From contig NZ_KE150486.1 of assembly GCF_000411555.1 (NCBI RefSeq), positions 1,116,001 through 1,180,000 of the forward strand: a stretch of DNA of 64,000 bases, read 5' to 3'. Position numbers and translations under genes: made by a program. The stretch's first letter is position 1. The number at the start of each line of letters is the position of its first letter. The stretch is from Atopobium sp. oral taxon 199 str. F0494 (GTDB lineage: Bacteria > Actinomycetota > Coriobacteriia > Coriobacteriales > Atopobiaceae). Shown in pieces: positions 16,814 to 26,317 of this stretch. Below the pieces are notes generated by a model. The model was given only the letters and a program-made list of their open reading frames with translations. It was not told the origin of the DNA and ran no database searches.

Positions 16814-17930
16814 TGACTTTGAGCAACATATCAGTTCTGTCTTTGGTTCTGCACCTCAAGGGTACGCGGAGCCCTTCTCCTTCAAAAAGCTTGCTAAGCG
16901 CGCTGCTAAGGAGATGGAGCATGAAACGTATGTGATCGACGGCATAGACACCGCACCTGCCCTCTATACCGTTTTGGTTTCGCCAAACGATGACTCACTT
17001 ATGCGGCCACTCTATGCCGATCTGACTGCGGAGATTGCTGCCTTCGTAGCGGCTCAAGCGCAGCGCAAAGGGTATGTCTTTGTCGGTACGCCCCTCGTGC
17101 GCTTCATGGTCGATCCTTCGCTGAAGTCGGGAAAGTTCGCCATCTTCGCGGAAAACATTGACGGTGTCACCCTCGACCACCTTCGCGATGAGGAGCGCGC
17201 CTTTCTTGGAGGTAACTCCAGTGTCGGCGGAGCGGCAGCAGTGCTCCCCCATAAAAATCACACGGTCAACGGTCCTTCTCGACAGGCGGGCCGCCCGGCA
17301 ATGCAGGTCGCTACTCCACCAGATCCTGAACCCGAGCCTCTCCCAGTACGGGACGCGGAAGAGCTTCATCAAACACCGCCGGGCTTTACCGGCACTGACG
17401 CAGGCCTTGCGGTCATGCCGGTCGAGTTTGTCGAGGCCGAAGGGGCCATTCCCGTTGTTTCCGCAGCGGAATCGACCCCTTTGCCCGTTGTGACCGCAGC
17501 CTCCGGAGCGCAGCAGGACATCCCGCCCGTCGCTGCCGTTCCTACCGCGTCGCCCGTTCCCACTACCCAGCGCCGGCAAACGCCTTCAAACGCCCGGCGC
17601 TCAGTCGGCCGCAACACAGCTGAGCCCGCTTCTGAACAAGAGATTCCTTCGTGCTTTTTGATTGATCGCCAAAGCGGACGTTCGTACCGCGTTGAAGCTC
17701 CTGTGGCTATCATAGGCCGCGAACGCTCACAGGCAGATGTGGTTCTTCGTGACCCCAACGTTTCTCGCCGCCACGCCGAACTGCATTATGATGGTCGTCA
17801 CTGGCACGTCGCCGATCTTCGCTCTACCAACGGCACACTCGTAAACGATATCGATGTTGACGAGATTATTCTGCATGACGGCGACTTGATTACCGTCGGC
17901 CTCGTGAACCTCGAATTCCGGGAGAATTAA
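16800..17930 (+). CDS. fhaA: FhaA-like protein: DUF3662 domain plus FHA domain
   Basis: 376 aa cytosolic scaffold. The N-terminal DUF3662 domain spans about 1-125 (start MSFISDFEQH, typical of FhaA). A long Pro/Ala/Glu-rich linker runs about 130-280. A C-terminal FHA phosphothreonine-binding domain (about 285-376) has GRERSQADVVL, NVSRRHAEL and LRSTNGTLVN. In mycobacteria FhaA binds phosphorylated MviN and kinases to control late peptidoglycan steps; the same job is inferred from family and operon. It overlaps the upstream kinase by 14 bp and shares one base with fhaB, so it is translationally coupled on both sides. Confidence 0.92.
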   Translation: MSFISDFEQHISSVFGSAPQGYAEPFSFKKLAKRAAKEMEHETYVIDGIDTAPALYTVLVSPNDDSLMRPLYADLTAEIAAFVAAQAQRKGYVFVGTPLVRFMVDPSLKSGKFAIFAENIDGVTLDHLRDEERAFLGGNSSVGGAAAVLPHKNHTVNGPSRQAGRPAMQVATPPDPEPEPLPVRDAEELHQTPPGFTGTDAGLAVMPVEFVEAEGAIPVVSAAESTPLPVVTAASGAQQDIPPVAAVPTASPVPTTQRRQTPSNARRSVGRNTAEPASEQEIPSCFLIDRQSGRSYRVEAPVAIIGRERSQADVVLRDPNVSRRHAELHYDGRHWHVADLRSTNGTLVNDIDVDEIILHDGDLITVGLVNLEFREN

Positions 17931-18343
17931 TGATTGACCTTGTCTTATTCGCAGGACGCGTATTGCTCGTCGTCCTTCTGTACATCTTTCTTTTTGCCGT
18001 TATGCGTACAGGCATCGGTCTGGTACGCGGACAGCGCAAAGATGGTGCTATCTGGTATGTTGATGTCGAGAAGGGCACGCGCTCGCTGCGCGGACTGCAC
18101 GCGGACATCTTAGGACCTGTTGTTATCGGCCGTTCTCCTTCATCCGACATCGTCGTTGACGAGCCCTATGTCTCCGCATCACACGCGCGCTTCACTCTCC
18201 AGGGTCCGGCGCTTGTTCTTGAGGATCTTGGCTCCACCAACGGAACCATGGTCAACGGTCGCATTATCGAGCAGCCCGTCACCCTTCGCGAAAGCGATGA
18301 GGTGCAGGTCGGCGATGCGATTATGCGCGTAGGACGTCGTTAA
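17930..18343 (+). CDS. fhaB: FhaB-like membrane-anchored FHA protein
   Basis: 137 aa. The N-terminal membrane helix spans about 3-25 (LFAGRVLLVVLLYIFLFAV). The FHA domain at about 50-137 has VIGRSPSSDIVV, VSASHARFTL and LGSTNGTMVNG, with the Arg, Ser-x-x-His and Asn residues of the phosphothreonine pocket present. FhaB (FipA) proteins in actinobacteria link Ser/Thr kinase signalling to divisome proteins. Its start overlaps the last base of fhaA (TAATG), and the phosphatase gene follows 8 bp later. Confidence 0.92.
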   Translation: MIDLVLFAGRVLLVVLLYIFLFAVMRTGIGLVRGQRKDGAIWYVDVEKGTRSLRGLHADILGPVVIGRSPSSDIVVDEPYVSASHARFTLQGPALVLEDLGSTNGTMVNGRIIEQPVTLRESDEVQVGDAIMRVGRR

Positions 18344-18351
18344 GAGACCAG

Positions 18352-19623
18352 ATGTCAATACCTGAGAACATATCCGACACAACGCCCGTCAGTGAGCCGA
18401 TAAGCGCTCCCGGCAGACATGAGCTCTCTCTTGAAGGCCGTAAAGACGCGGAATCCGTACATGGTTCCAACTCTTTCATCTCATGGGGAGTTCGCTCAGA
18501 CGTTGGCTTAGTCCGTGAGCACAACGAGGATTCATTCCTTTTGCGCACGCCCTTGTTTGCCGTCTGCGACGGCATGGGCGGACACGCCGCCGGCGAAGTG
18601 GCAAGTTCTATCGCCGTACAGACTATCGGCGAAAAGGCTCCTAATACCGCAGATGACACCCTCTTAGGCGCTTCGATTGAAGCGGCTAACCTGGCCATTA
18701 TTGAAGCTCCCGAGAAGGGCATCGGCAAACCAGGCATGGGCTCCACCGCCTCCGCTATCTTTATCGAAGGCAATCAGATGGCCGTGGCTCACGTGGGAGA
18801 TTCTCGCATCTACCTGCTCCACCACGGCACGCTCGTGCGCGTTACCCACGATCATAGCTACGTCGAGGAGCTCGTTGATTCAGGTCAGATTACCGCGGAT
18901 GAGGCTCGAAATCATCCCTCACGTTCCGTTGTCACCCGAGGCCTGGGATCGGACCCCGAGATGTACGCCGATCATTTTACTCTTGAGATTTCTGAGGGAG
19001 ACCGTATCATCCTTTGCTCAGACGGTCTTTCAAGCATGATCCTTGACGACGAAATCGAATCCATCGCCGTATCAAGCATCACCCCGCAAAACGCGGCCGA
19101 CCGCCTCGTTTCTGCAGCTCTTGCGGCCGGTGGAGCGGACAATGTCACCGTTATTGTCGTCGATGTCTTAGACGACGGTCTGGCAGAAAAAAGTCGCCAT
19201 CGATTCACTCGCGGCGTCATAGCAACGTCCATCGCTCTTGCCGCGCTTTTCGCAGTTTCGATTCTCATCGGGGCGCTCTTTATCAGAAGCGAATACTACC
19301 TGGGAATAGATGGCACAACCGTTGCGGTGTACCAAGGGGTTCCCTCACATATCGTGGGCATCCCGCTGTCAAACATCATCAACAGAACCTCCATTGAGGT
19401 TAAAAACCTTCCACAGCCCATTCAGGACAAACTTGTCGCCGGAATCCGCGTCAAAGACGAGGATGAGGCGATAAAAACTATCGAGGACTACCGGGCGCAG
19501 ATTGATGAGGCCGAGAGCAAGGCAGCCGAACGCGCGAATGACGCCAAGTCCGAAGGTAATCCTACCGGTCAGACCGAAGACGCTCCTTCCGATTCTTCTT
19601 CACAAAGTTCAGGAGGTGAATAA
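18352..19623 (+). CDS. pstP: PP2C-family Ser/Thr protein phosphatase (PstP-like)
   Basis: 423 aa. The Mn2+-dependent catalytic domain spans about 40-285: [29 protein letters not shown] and [11 protein letters not shown] supply the metal-binding aspartates. One membrane helix follows (about 289-312), then a short extracytoplasmic part of about 110 aa rich in Glu, Ser and Ala. The topology matches actinobacterial PstP, which reverses PknA/PknB phosphorylation. It sits between the FHA genes and the SEDS-PBP fusion, with only 2 nt before the latter, and the RBS AGGAGG for the fusion lies at the end of this gene. Confidence 0.93.
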   Translation: MSIPENISDTTPVSEPISAPGRHELSLEGRKDAESVHGSNSFISWGVRSDVGLVREHNEDSFLLRTPLFAVCDGMGGHAAGEVASSIAVQTIGEKAPNTADDTLLGASIEAANLAIIEAPEKGIGKPGMGSTASAIFIEGNQMAVAHVGDSRIYLLHHGTLVRVTHDHSYVEELVDSGQITADEARNHPSRSVVTRGLGSDPEMYADHFTLEISEGDRIILCSDGLSSMILDDEIESIAVSSITPQNAADRLVSAALAAGGADNVTVIVVDVLDDGLAEKSRHRFTRGVIATSIALAALFAVSILIGALFIRSEYYLGIDGTTVAVYQGVPSHIVGIPLSNIINRTSIEVKNLPQPIQDKLVAGIRVKDEDEAIKTIEDYRAQIDEAESKAAERANDAKSEGNPTGQTEDAPSDSSSQSSGGE

Positions 19624-19625
19624 GG

Positions 19626-22487
19626 ATGAGAAAAACGCTTAATTCACGCCGAAATATCGAGCTGGTATTGCTCACTCTTGCCGCGGTGCCGGTGTTTCTT
19701 CTATACGCGATGTATATGGTCACCTCAAAGTCAGAGCTCAGCGTCAGCTCAATGGCGACGCCCATCGCTCTTTTTGTGGCGTTTACCATAGCTCATATAG
19801 CAAATCGCTTTCTCGCCCCCGCGGCAGACCCTGCGATTCTGCCAATCGTATTTGCCCTTTCGGGAGTCGGCATCACCTTTGTTACGCGTCTGGCTCCCGC
19901 GTCAGCACCAAATCAGATTATCTGGCTCTTTGTTTCCGTTGCCGCCATGGTACTTACCCTGATTGTCGTACGGGATCTCGATATCCTTGCCCACTACAAG
20001 TACACGATTGGCTTTATCGGCGTTATCTTGCTGCTGCTTCCCATGGTCATTGGTCAGGAGCGCTGGGGATCTAAATTGTGGATTGCTTTTGGCCCCTTTA
20101 CATTCCAACCTGGAGAAATCGCAAAGATAGCGCTCGTTCTCTTCCTTGCCTTTTACCTCGGTATAAACCGAGAAGCACTTTCAGTCTCCATGCGCAAGAT
20201 CGGACCGCTTCACCTTCCTCGACTCAAGATGCTCCTTCCACTTTTTATCATGTGGGGCATGAGTCTTTTGGTTGTCATCTTTGAGCGCGACCTCGGCAGC
20301 GCCCTTTTGTTCTTCGTCTTTTTCGTCATTATGCTCTACGTCGCTACCGGGCGCGTCAGTTATGTACTCGTCAGTCTCTTGTTGCTGGCGCTTGGAGGAG
20401 TCCTTCTCTACCATTTCTTTGGCCATGTTCAGCAGCGCGTTGATATTTGGCTCAACCCCTTCAAAGACCCTTCCGGCGATGGGTTCCAGATTGTTCAGTC
20501 TCTCTATTCCATTGCAGATGGTGGACTTTCGGGAACGGGAATCGGTAAAGGTCTCCCCACCTATATTCCGGTCGTTGAATCCGACTTCATCTTCTCCGCC
20601 ATCAGCGAAGAAATGGGTCTTTTTGGTGCAAGCGCGGTCATTATCCTCTTTATCCTCTTGGGTATTCGTGGCCTTGCGACCGCAGCGCGCGCAAAATCCG
20701 ACGCTTCCGCCTTCGCGGCCGCCGGCCTTACAAGCGTCATTGTTTTTCAGGCGTTTCTAATCATCGGCGGCGTAACGAAACTGTTGCCTCTCACCGGTGT
20801 CACGCTTCCCTTTATGAGCCAGGGTGGCTCGTCCCTTTTATCCAGCTTTATCATCGTCGCGCTCCTGCTTCGAGCTGGTGACGAAGGAACCGGTCATGAG
20901 ACCGAACTCAAGTCCAGTAGCCCTGAGAATGAGCAGCATCTTTCCATATCATCCGGCGGCGCCCATGCAAGCTCGGTGCTTCATGGAGCGCACGCCCGCG
21001 GTGGATTTGATCTTCAGACGGAAGAGTCCGGCGTTTTGGGACGTGTCGCGCTTGGCAAACGCCTGACATCGCTTATCACGGCATTTGCCGTCTTCTTCGC
21101 GGTTCTTCTCGGCAACCTTACCTATCGTATGGTTATCGACGCTCCCCGCATTCAAGCGCTCCCCACCAACAATCACACCATCGCCAAGAGCGCCCATGTT
21201 CAGCGCGGATCAATCATCACCTCTGACGGCGTTACCCTTGCCGAAAGCGTGCGGCAAGATGACGGCACATATGTCCGCACATATCCGCAAGACGGCATGG
21301 CGTCTCATACGGTCGGCTACATTTCCACGCAGTACGGAACATCGGGCATTGAACAGACGATGAATGAGACTCTTACCGGTCATTCTTCTCATTCCGACTG
21401 GAAGAGCGCCCTTTACGCGACCGCCGGCATCACCACACCCGGTTCCTCGGTCGTCCTTACGATTAACTCGCAGATGCAAGCAGCTGTCGAACAGATTCTC
21501 GAAGGACATACGGGATCTGTCGTAGTTATGGATCCCTCCACCGGAGCCATTCTCGCGAAGGCGTCTTCGCCGTCGTACAAGCAGTCAGAGCTATCGGAAG
21601 CGATAACCTCCGGCAACGGGAGTGAGCTGGTTGATCGCGCTACTCAGTCGCTTTACTCGCCCGGCTCTTCATTTAAGACGGTCACACTGTCCGCAGCTCT
21701 TGATACCAATACCACCACCTTGGACACCAAGTACGACGCGCCTGGCGTTATGGAGCTTGGCGGTGGCACCATCCACAACTATGCCGATGAGGACATGGGC
21801 AACATCGCGCTCAGCGAGGCCTTCGCCCGTTCCTCTAACACGGCGCTGGCGCAGGTAGGAACAGAGCTCGGCGCTCAAAATCTTGTCAGTTACGCCAACG
21901 GATTCGGCTACGGCAAAGAGCTGGGTCAGGACTTCTACACCACGCCGTCTCTTATGCCCAACCCGTCAGAAATGACCGCATGGGAACTTGGCTGGGCCTC
22001 CTGCGGCCTTCCAGTAGGCCAGCATGCAAGCCCCGCAGGTCCGCAGACAACTGCCATGCAAAACGCTGTGGTGGCCTCCGCGATAGCCAACGGTGGCTCC
22101 GTCATGAATCCCTACGTCGTCGACCACATCCTCTCTCCGGAAGGAACGGTGGTTTCGACTACCTCGCCGCAAACGCTCGGCCAGGTAGTTTCCGCCGAAA
22201 CCGCTGGGAAGGTTCGCGAGGCGATGCTTGGCGTAGTTGAGCACGGAACCGGCATGGGCGCTCGTGTCCAAGGCACTCGCGTAGCCGGAAAGACTGGCAC
22301 GGCCGATGTTGAAAATGGTAATTTTAACTCGTTCTTTATCGGCTTTGCCCCGTATGAAAAACCAACTCTCGTTGTCTCTGTCGTTATTGAAGGCAACGGT
22401 GAAAATGTTCTCGGAGAAGGCGCTAAGGTTGGCGGACAGGTTATTGCAAAATGTCTTCAGATTCAATCGCTTGGAGCCGCTTCGTAA
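19626..22487 (+). CDS. SEDS glycosyltransferase fused to class B penicillin-binding protein (RodA/FtsW-PbpA fusion)
   Basis: 953 aa, one uninterrupted frame. Residues about 1-425 are a FtsW/RodA polymerase with about ten membrane helices, the signature [12 protein letters not shown] (conserved Asp) and [17 protein letters not shown] near the C-terminal helices. A hydrophilic linker (about 425-475) leads to a further membrane helix (about 480-500) and a transpeptidase domain with SSFK (681-684), SSN near 736 and KTGT near 888. In mycobacteria rodA and pbpA are adjacent separate genes in the equivalent operon; here they are one polypeptide. The domain order gives a self-contained unit for glycan polymerisation and cross-linking. 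It lies in a kinase, FHA and phosphatase operon. All catalytic motifs are intact. Confidence 0.93.
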   Translation: MRKTLNSRRNIELVLLTLAAVPVFLLYAMYMVTSKSELSVSSMATPIALFVAFTIAHIANRFLAPAADPAILPIVFALSGVGITFVTRLAPASAPNQIIWLFVSVAAMVLTLIVVRDLDILAHYKYTIGFIGVILLLLPMVIGQERWGSKLWIAFGPFTFQPGEIAKIALVLFLAFYLGINREALSVSMRKIGPLHLPRLKMLLPLFIMWGMSLLVVIFERDLGSALLFFVFFVIMLYVATGRVSYVLVSLLLLALGGVLLYHFFGHVQQRVDIWLNPFKDPSGDGFQIVQSLYSIADGGLSGTGIGKGLPTYIPVVESDFIFSAISEEMGLFGASAVIILFILLGIRGLATAARAKSDASAFAAAGLTSVIVFQAFLIIGGVTKLLPLTGVTLPFMSQGGSSLLSSFIIVALLLRAGDEGTGHETELKSSSPENEQHLSISSGGAHASSVLHGAHARGGFDLQTEESGVLGRVALGKRLTSLITAFAVFFAVLLGNLTYRMVIDAPRIQALPTNNHTIAKSAHVQRGSIITSDGVTLAESVRQDDGTYVRTYPQDGMASHTVGYISTQYGTSGIEQTMNETLTGHSSHSDWKSALYATAGITTPGSSVVLTINSQMQAAVEQILEGHTGSVVVMDPSTGAILAKASSPSYKQSELSEAITSGNGSELVDRATQSLYSPGSSFKTVTLSAALDTNTTTLDTKYDAPGVMELGGGTIHNYADEDMGNIALSEAFARSSNTALAQVGTELGAQNLVSYANGFGYGKELGQDFYTTPSLMPNPSEMTAWELGWASCGLPVGQHASPAGPQTTAMQNAVVASAIANGGSVMNPYVVDHILSPEGTVVSTTSPQTLGQVVSAETAGKVREAMLGVVEHGTGMGARVQGTRVAGKTGTADVENGNFNSFFIGFAPYEKPTLVVSVVIEGNGENVLGEGAKVGGQVIAKCLQIQSLGAAS

Positions 22488-22587
22488 CAGATTTCAGGAA
22501 TTGTAACGGACGTATTTCTCGACACCAAACGGTGTTGATGGAAAGGACGGCAGGCGAGAAGGGTCTGCATATTGATGGGAGAGTTAT

Positions 22588-24534
22588 ATGCCAGGTAGAA
22601 TGCTCGGTGGGCGTTACCAGGTGCAAGACAAAATCGGTACCGGAGGCATGGCCACCGTATACCGTGGGCAGGATGAGGTGCTGGGGCGCACGGTAGCCAT
22701 TAAAATGATGCTGCCGCAATACGCCAATGATCCCTCGTTCGCCGCCCGCTTTAAACAGGAGGCGCAAGCTGCAGCCGCACTTTCAAGCCCCTACATCGTT
22801 TCAGTTTATGATTGGGGTAAAGAGGGCGACTCCTACTATATCGTCATGGAATACCTGCGCGGCACTGACCTTAAGAGCGGCATCCGCAAACACGGAGCGC
22901 TTGACTCGCGCAAGGTCGCTCAGATTGGTTCGCAGATCGCGCAAGCGCTTTCTGTCGCGCACAAGCACGACATTATTCACCGCGACATCAAGCCTCAAAA
23001 CATCATGGTCCAGCCTGATGGTAACATCAAGGTCATGGACTTTGGCATTGCGCGCGCCAAGAACAGCCACTTGACCACCGACAATTCTGTTCTTGGAACG
23101 GCGCATTATGTTTCCCCTGAGCAGACACAGGGCAAAGAGCTCGGTCCTACTACCGATATCTATTCTCTCGGCATTGTCATGTATGAAGCGTCCACCGGAC
23201 GCGTTCCCTTTGAAGGTGACGACGCCATCAGCGTTGCTCTCAAGCAGGTCAACGAAGCGCCTCAAGCGCCTACGCTCCTGAATCCCTCAATGGATCCTAT
23301 TCTTGAGTCTATTATTTTGAAGTGTATGGAGAAAGACCCCGCAAATCGCTACCAAACCGCTGATGAGCTGTACTGCGCCTTGCGTGACTATCTCATGGGG
23401 CGCGGAAGCAGGGTGAGCACCACAACTCTTATGGGAGCCGTCCCTACCAGCAAGATGGAGCGCCGCGGTTTTGGCGGAACGCAGTCAATGCCCGTCGCCG
23501 TTGTTTCCGGCCGCACTGGCAGCACCGATCGTATGCACCCGGTCAAAGCCACAGAACAGGCGCAGATGGAAGAGGACGAGCGTAAGCGTAAGCGCCGCCG
23601 CACTACTATTCTGAGCATCATTGTCGCCCTGCTTGTGTTTGCCGCCGCTGTCTACGGCATTACTACCGCCCTTTCGAACCAGACGCAGCAGTACGCCGTT
23701 CCTAATCTTGTAGGAATGACAAAAGACGAAGCCATCAATACCCTTACCGATAAGGACAGCCACTTCAAGCTCGGCAATGTCAAAGAGGACTTCAATGATG
23801 ACGCTCCTGAGGGGCAGGTAATCGAACAGACGCCTGACGCCGATAAGATGGCCAATGAGGGTTCTAAGGTCGACATCGTCGTTTCCAAGGGAGCAAAACC
23901 GGCCGCAACGGTTAAGGTGCCGGATCTGAAGAAAATGACTCCTGACGAGGCGCAGCGCGCGCTCGGACAAGTGGGTCTCAAAGGCAAACAGGGCGACGAC
24001 GTCAATGACGATTCGGTTCCGGTGGGCTACATTGCCCAGCAAGACCAGGCGGCCGACTCCGAAGCTAAAGCTGGAGATACCATCACTTACCACCTTTCTA
24101 AGGGTCCGTCAGACATAAGCGTTCCTAACGTCGTCGGCATGACGGAAAGCCAAGCGACCAAAACCCTTGAGGCCGCGGGCTTTAAGGTTCGTTCCCAGGA
24201 TAAGAGTAAGGGCGATTCAAGCGCCAAGGTCTCGGAGCAGGATCCGCCTGCCGGCACTGAGGGACAAAAAGGCGATACCGTCACCATCGTCATTGGGCAA
24301 GACGCCGTCAAAGAAGCAGTTCCCAACGTTGTCGGGAAAGAATATCACGACGCGCAGCAGATTCTTCAGGACGCGGGCTTCTCGCCAAACACCATGTGGG
24401 TGTATGACGATACCGTAGCAAGCGGCAAGGTTGTCAGCCAATCGCCGCAGTCCGTAGAAAAGGGAGGCACCGTTACCATCAAGGTTTCCTCCGGCCGCGA
24501 CCCAGGCACTCCCTCTTCCCCGTCCGGAACGTAA
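22588..24534 (+). CDS. pknB: PASTA-domain Ser/Thr protein kinase PknB
   Basis: 648 aa. The kinase domain spans about 8-275: GTGGMATVYRG, VAIKMM, HRDIKPQNIMV, MDFGIARA and GTAHYVSPEQ. A juxtamembrane segment rich in Lys/Arg and one helix (about 339-361) follow. Four extracellular PASTA repeats then run from about 368 to 642, opening with VPNLVGMT, VPDLKKMT, VPNVVGMT and VPNVVGKE. PASTA repeats bind muropeptides or lipid II and tune the kinase to wall synthesis. GGGAG precedes ATG 22588. It lies 100 bp after the SEDS-PBP fusion and ends the operon at a strong bidirectional terminator. Key catalytic residues are all present, unlike the HLD variant in the operon's first kinase. Confidence 0.96.
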   Translation: MPGRMLGGRYQVQDKIGTGGMATVYRGQDEVLGRTVAIKMMLPQYANDPSFAARFKQEAQAAAALSSPYIVSVYDWGKEGDSYYIVMEYLRGTDLKSGIRKHGALDSRKVAQIGSQIAQALSVAHKHDIIHRDIKPQNIMVQPDGNIKVMDFGIARAKNSHLTTDNSVLGTAHYVSPEQTQGKELGPTTDIYSLGIVMYEASTGRVPFEGDDAISVALKQVNEAPQAPTLLNPSMDPILESIILKCMEKDPANRYQTADELYCALRDYLMGRGSRVSTTTLMGAVPTSKMERRGFGGTQSMPVAVVSGRTGSTDRMHPVKATEQAQMEEDERKRKRRRTTILSIIVALLVFAAAVYGITTALSNQTQQYAVPNLVGMTKDEAINTLTDKDSHFKLGNVKEDFNDDAPEGQVIEQTPDADKMANEGSKVDIVVSKGAKPAATVKVPDLKKMTPDEAQRALGQVGLKGKQGDDVNDDSVPVGYIAQQDQAADSEAKAGDTITYHLSKGPSDISVPNVVGMTESQATKTLEAAGFKVRSQDKSKGDSSAKVSEQDPPAGTEGQKGDTVTIVIGQDAVKEAVPNVVGKEYHDAQQILQDAGFSPNTMWVYDDTVASGKVVSQSPQSVEKGGTVTIKVSSGRDPGTPSSPSGT

Positions 24535-24563
24535 AGGCATCTCTCGAAATTCCTAGGTTCATC

Positions 24564-24610
24564 TCAACAAAAGTATCCGCCCTCGACAAGAGAGCGGATA
24601 CTTTTGTTGA
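24564..24610. terminator. Bidirectional terminator after pknB
   Basis: Perfect 17-bp inverted repeat (24564-24580 with 24594-24610, loop 13 nt) carrying A and T runs at the outer ends. It lies between convergent pknB and the XRE gene. Confidence 0.8.
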
Positions 24611-24649
24611 TTCTGTATGGTACTTGATGTCCTCCCGTGTTGACTGGCA

Positions 24650-25276
24650 TCAGTCAAACCAAATTTTGACAATGTCGCCATCAGCCGACACGACATTGAT
24701 AAGCGTCCCGGATTCTCCGTCTTTTGCCGCCGCGACAAATTCATCGATGTCGATATTTTCCAGCTGTTCGCGAGTCTCTTTATTGATGGAGCCCCCTCCT
24801 ATCTGAAGACCCGACTTCATAGCAAACTTCGCTAGCGCCATAGGGACGCACATATCTACAACGTCTCCGTCCTCCGACTCAACGTAGATATGCAACCCGT
24901 GCTTTTTTGAACCCTTGCCCAGGTGAACTGCGGTTGAACTCTTTTCATGCGAGCTGCTCGTCTCTTGAAGCTTATCGGGTTCTTCCTTTTCTTCAAACTC
25001 CGCCTCACTAGATTTGTCCGCTGCCGGAGGATTGAAGTTTTGAGGGTCTTCTCGCTCCTCTGTCTTTGCTCCGCTCAGTAGCTCATCGACCGTAACACCC
25101 AAAAACTGAGCCAGCTGCGGAAGCAACGCAATATCGGGATAGTTACTATCGTTCTCCCATTTGCTGATTGCCTGAGGACTTACCTTAAGCTCGCGCGCCA
25201 GACGTTCCTGCGTTGCGGCTTTTGCAAGGCGCAGCCGCGCAATACGACGGCCAAGTGTTTCCTGAGATGTTGTCAT
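24650..25276 (-). CDS. XRE-family regulator with C-terminal YvlB/LiaX-like domain
   Basis: 208 aa. The N-terminal Cro/C1-type helix-turn-helix (about 5-62) reads RLAKAATQERLARELKVSPQ then AISKWENDSNYPD, typical of XRE regulators. An acidic linker spans about 70-125. The C-terminal part (about 128-208) has HIYVESEDGDVVDMCVPMAL, a helical middle and NVVSADGDIVKIWFD. This layout of two matching beta elements around helices resembles the N-terminal domain of YvlB/LiaX envelope-stress proteins. That family link is from recollection of the pattern and is less certain than the HTH. It is a single-gene unit convergent with pknB. A palindrome at 25305-25320 sits just upstream and could be its own operator. 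Confidence 0.75.
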   Translation of the reverse strand: MTTSQETLGRRIARLRLAKAATQERLARELKVSPQAISKWENDSNYPDIALLPQLAQFLGVTVDELLSGAKTEEREDPQNFNPPAADKSSEAEFEEKEEPDKLQETSSSHEKSSTAVHLGKGSKKHGLHIYVESEDGDVVDMCVPMALAKFAMKSGLQIGGGSINKETREQLENIDIDEFVAAAKDGESGTLINVVSADGDIVKIWFD

Positions 25277-25304
25277 GACGACTCCTTACCGTGTTGTTGT
25301 GAAC

Positions 25305-25320
25305 CGATTCTGCAGAACCG
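25305..25320. promoter_or_regulatory. Near-perfect 16-bp palindrome upstream of the XRE gene
   Basis: CGATTCTGCAGAACCG has one mismatched pair around the perfect core TTCTGCAGAA. It is about 30-45 bp before the XRE start. Candidate autoregulatory operator. The rest of 25277-25476 shows no credible gene. Confidence 0.3.
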
Positions 25321-25476
25321 CTACAACAACTATCGCCCGCACCAGACTCTCCAAACAAGAACGCTGTAGTTGAGACACCTGTAGCAGCCGTTGTATGCCT
25401 CTCAACCACCCGTTGAACCCGCATGTAAACGTACCATGCGCATCGCTATGCAAAATCATGTGCCCCATCATACAAA

Positions 25477-25505
25477 GCAGGCCGAAGAAATTTTCTCCGG
25501 CCTGC
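25477..25505 (-). terminator. Hairpin downstream of tRNA-Arg(CCT)
   Basis: An 8-bp GC-rich stem GCAGGCCG/CGGCCTGC is extended by AGAA/TTCT across one mismatch. On the minus strand it is followed by only a short TTTG, so termination is likely but not certain. Confidence 0.55.
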
Positions 25506-25515
25506 GGTTCCTTCA

Positions 25516-25591
25516 TGGTGCCCTCGGGCCGATTCGAACGGCCGACACCCGCTTTAGGAGAGCGGTGCTCTATCCCCTGAGCTACGAAGGC
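25516..25591 (-). tRNA. tRNA-Arg (CCT)
   Basis: 76 nt including CCA. The acceptor is GCCTTCG/CGAGGGC (one G-T pair), the anticodon loop CTCCTAA lies within CCGCT/AGCGG, and the T-arm has GGCCGTTCGAATCGGCC. Confidence 0.96.
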
Positions 25592-25654
25592 TTACTTGAG
25601 TAATTTTACTCACCTCAAGCGCCCTATGCAATAAAACACTTGATGTGAAAAATC

Positions 25655-26317
25655 TTACGCCCTGTTTTTCTGTGCCTTGCGAGCTTTCTTCGCAGCCAGA
25701 CGTGCTTCCTTAGCTGCCTGCTGCGCTGCCACTTGTTCGCGAAGCTTCTTGTCGGTCATACCGGCAACCTGCCGCTCCACACGCTTGCGAATAGGACGGA
25801 GCTTTACGAAACTGAAAATCACCGAACCGAAGATGAAGACGTATGCGGCGATAAGAGCGATCGCTGACACGAGGCCGATGCCAGAACCCAGGTCGCGCGC
25901 TTCGGGAAAGACCGCCGTCAGTACCAGCGTCACAAGAGTCGCAATAAATCCAACACCTAAGACAACCCACCAGATACGTTCGGCTTTGTGATACTCAGGG
26001 TCATTTCGCAACAGCACCTCAAAGCCGCGGTTTCTGAAGTCCTCTCGCTCACGCTCTTGTCTGCGAGCGGCACGCTTTTCTTCTTTTGTCTTGGGCGCAC
26101 GCTTGTGAGAACCGCCGTCACGAGCGCTAGAAACTCTCACTGATGCGGCTGCTTCGCGAGCCGGCCGTGCTGAAGCTGCAGACTTACGGGCAGCATATTT
26201 GACCGGCTGGTCGCCTTTCTTCTCGCTCTCCTTTTCAGAGGACTTTTTTGCTGTGGTAGAAGAAACGGTCTCCCGAGCCTCTTCGGTTGCACCTTTGATT
26301 GTGTCACGCAGTGACAT
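25655..26317 (-). CDS. Uncharacterised two-helix membrane protein with basic termini
   Basis: 220 aa. The N-terminal about 105 residues are highly charged and Ala/Ser/Lys/Arg-rich (low complexity). Two membrane helices follow (WWVVLGVGFIATLVTLVLTA near 118 and an Ile/Ala-rich one near 150). The tail is Ala/Lys/Arg-rich (EARLAAKKARKAQKNRA). The family is not recognised, though many actinobacteria encode such DUF-type membrane proteins. Its start lies inside the last codons of purC (14-bp overlap), so it is cotranscribed with and probably translationally coupled to purC. That does not establish a purine role. Confidence 0.75.
   Translation of the reverse strand: MSLRDTIKGATEEARETVSSTTAKKSSEKESEKKGDQPVKYAARKSAASARPAREAAASVRVSSARDGGSHKRAPKTKEEKRAARRQEREREDFRNRGFEVLLRNDPEYHKAERIWWVVLGVGFIATLVTLVLTAVFPEARDLGSGIGLVSAIALIAAYVFIFGSVIFSFVKLRPIRKRVERQVAGMTDKKLREQVAAQQAAKEARLAAKKARKAQKNRA

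Noticed and set aside
25286-25516. A 76-codon open frame on the minus strand
   Set aside because: It overlaps the terminator and CCA end of tRNA-Arg and has no coding-like composition.
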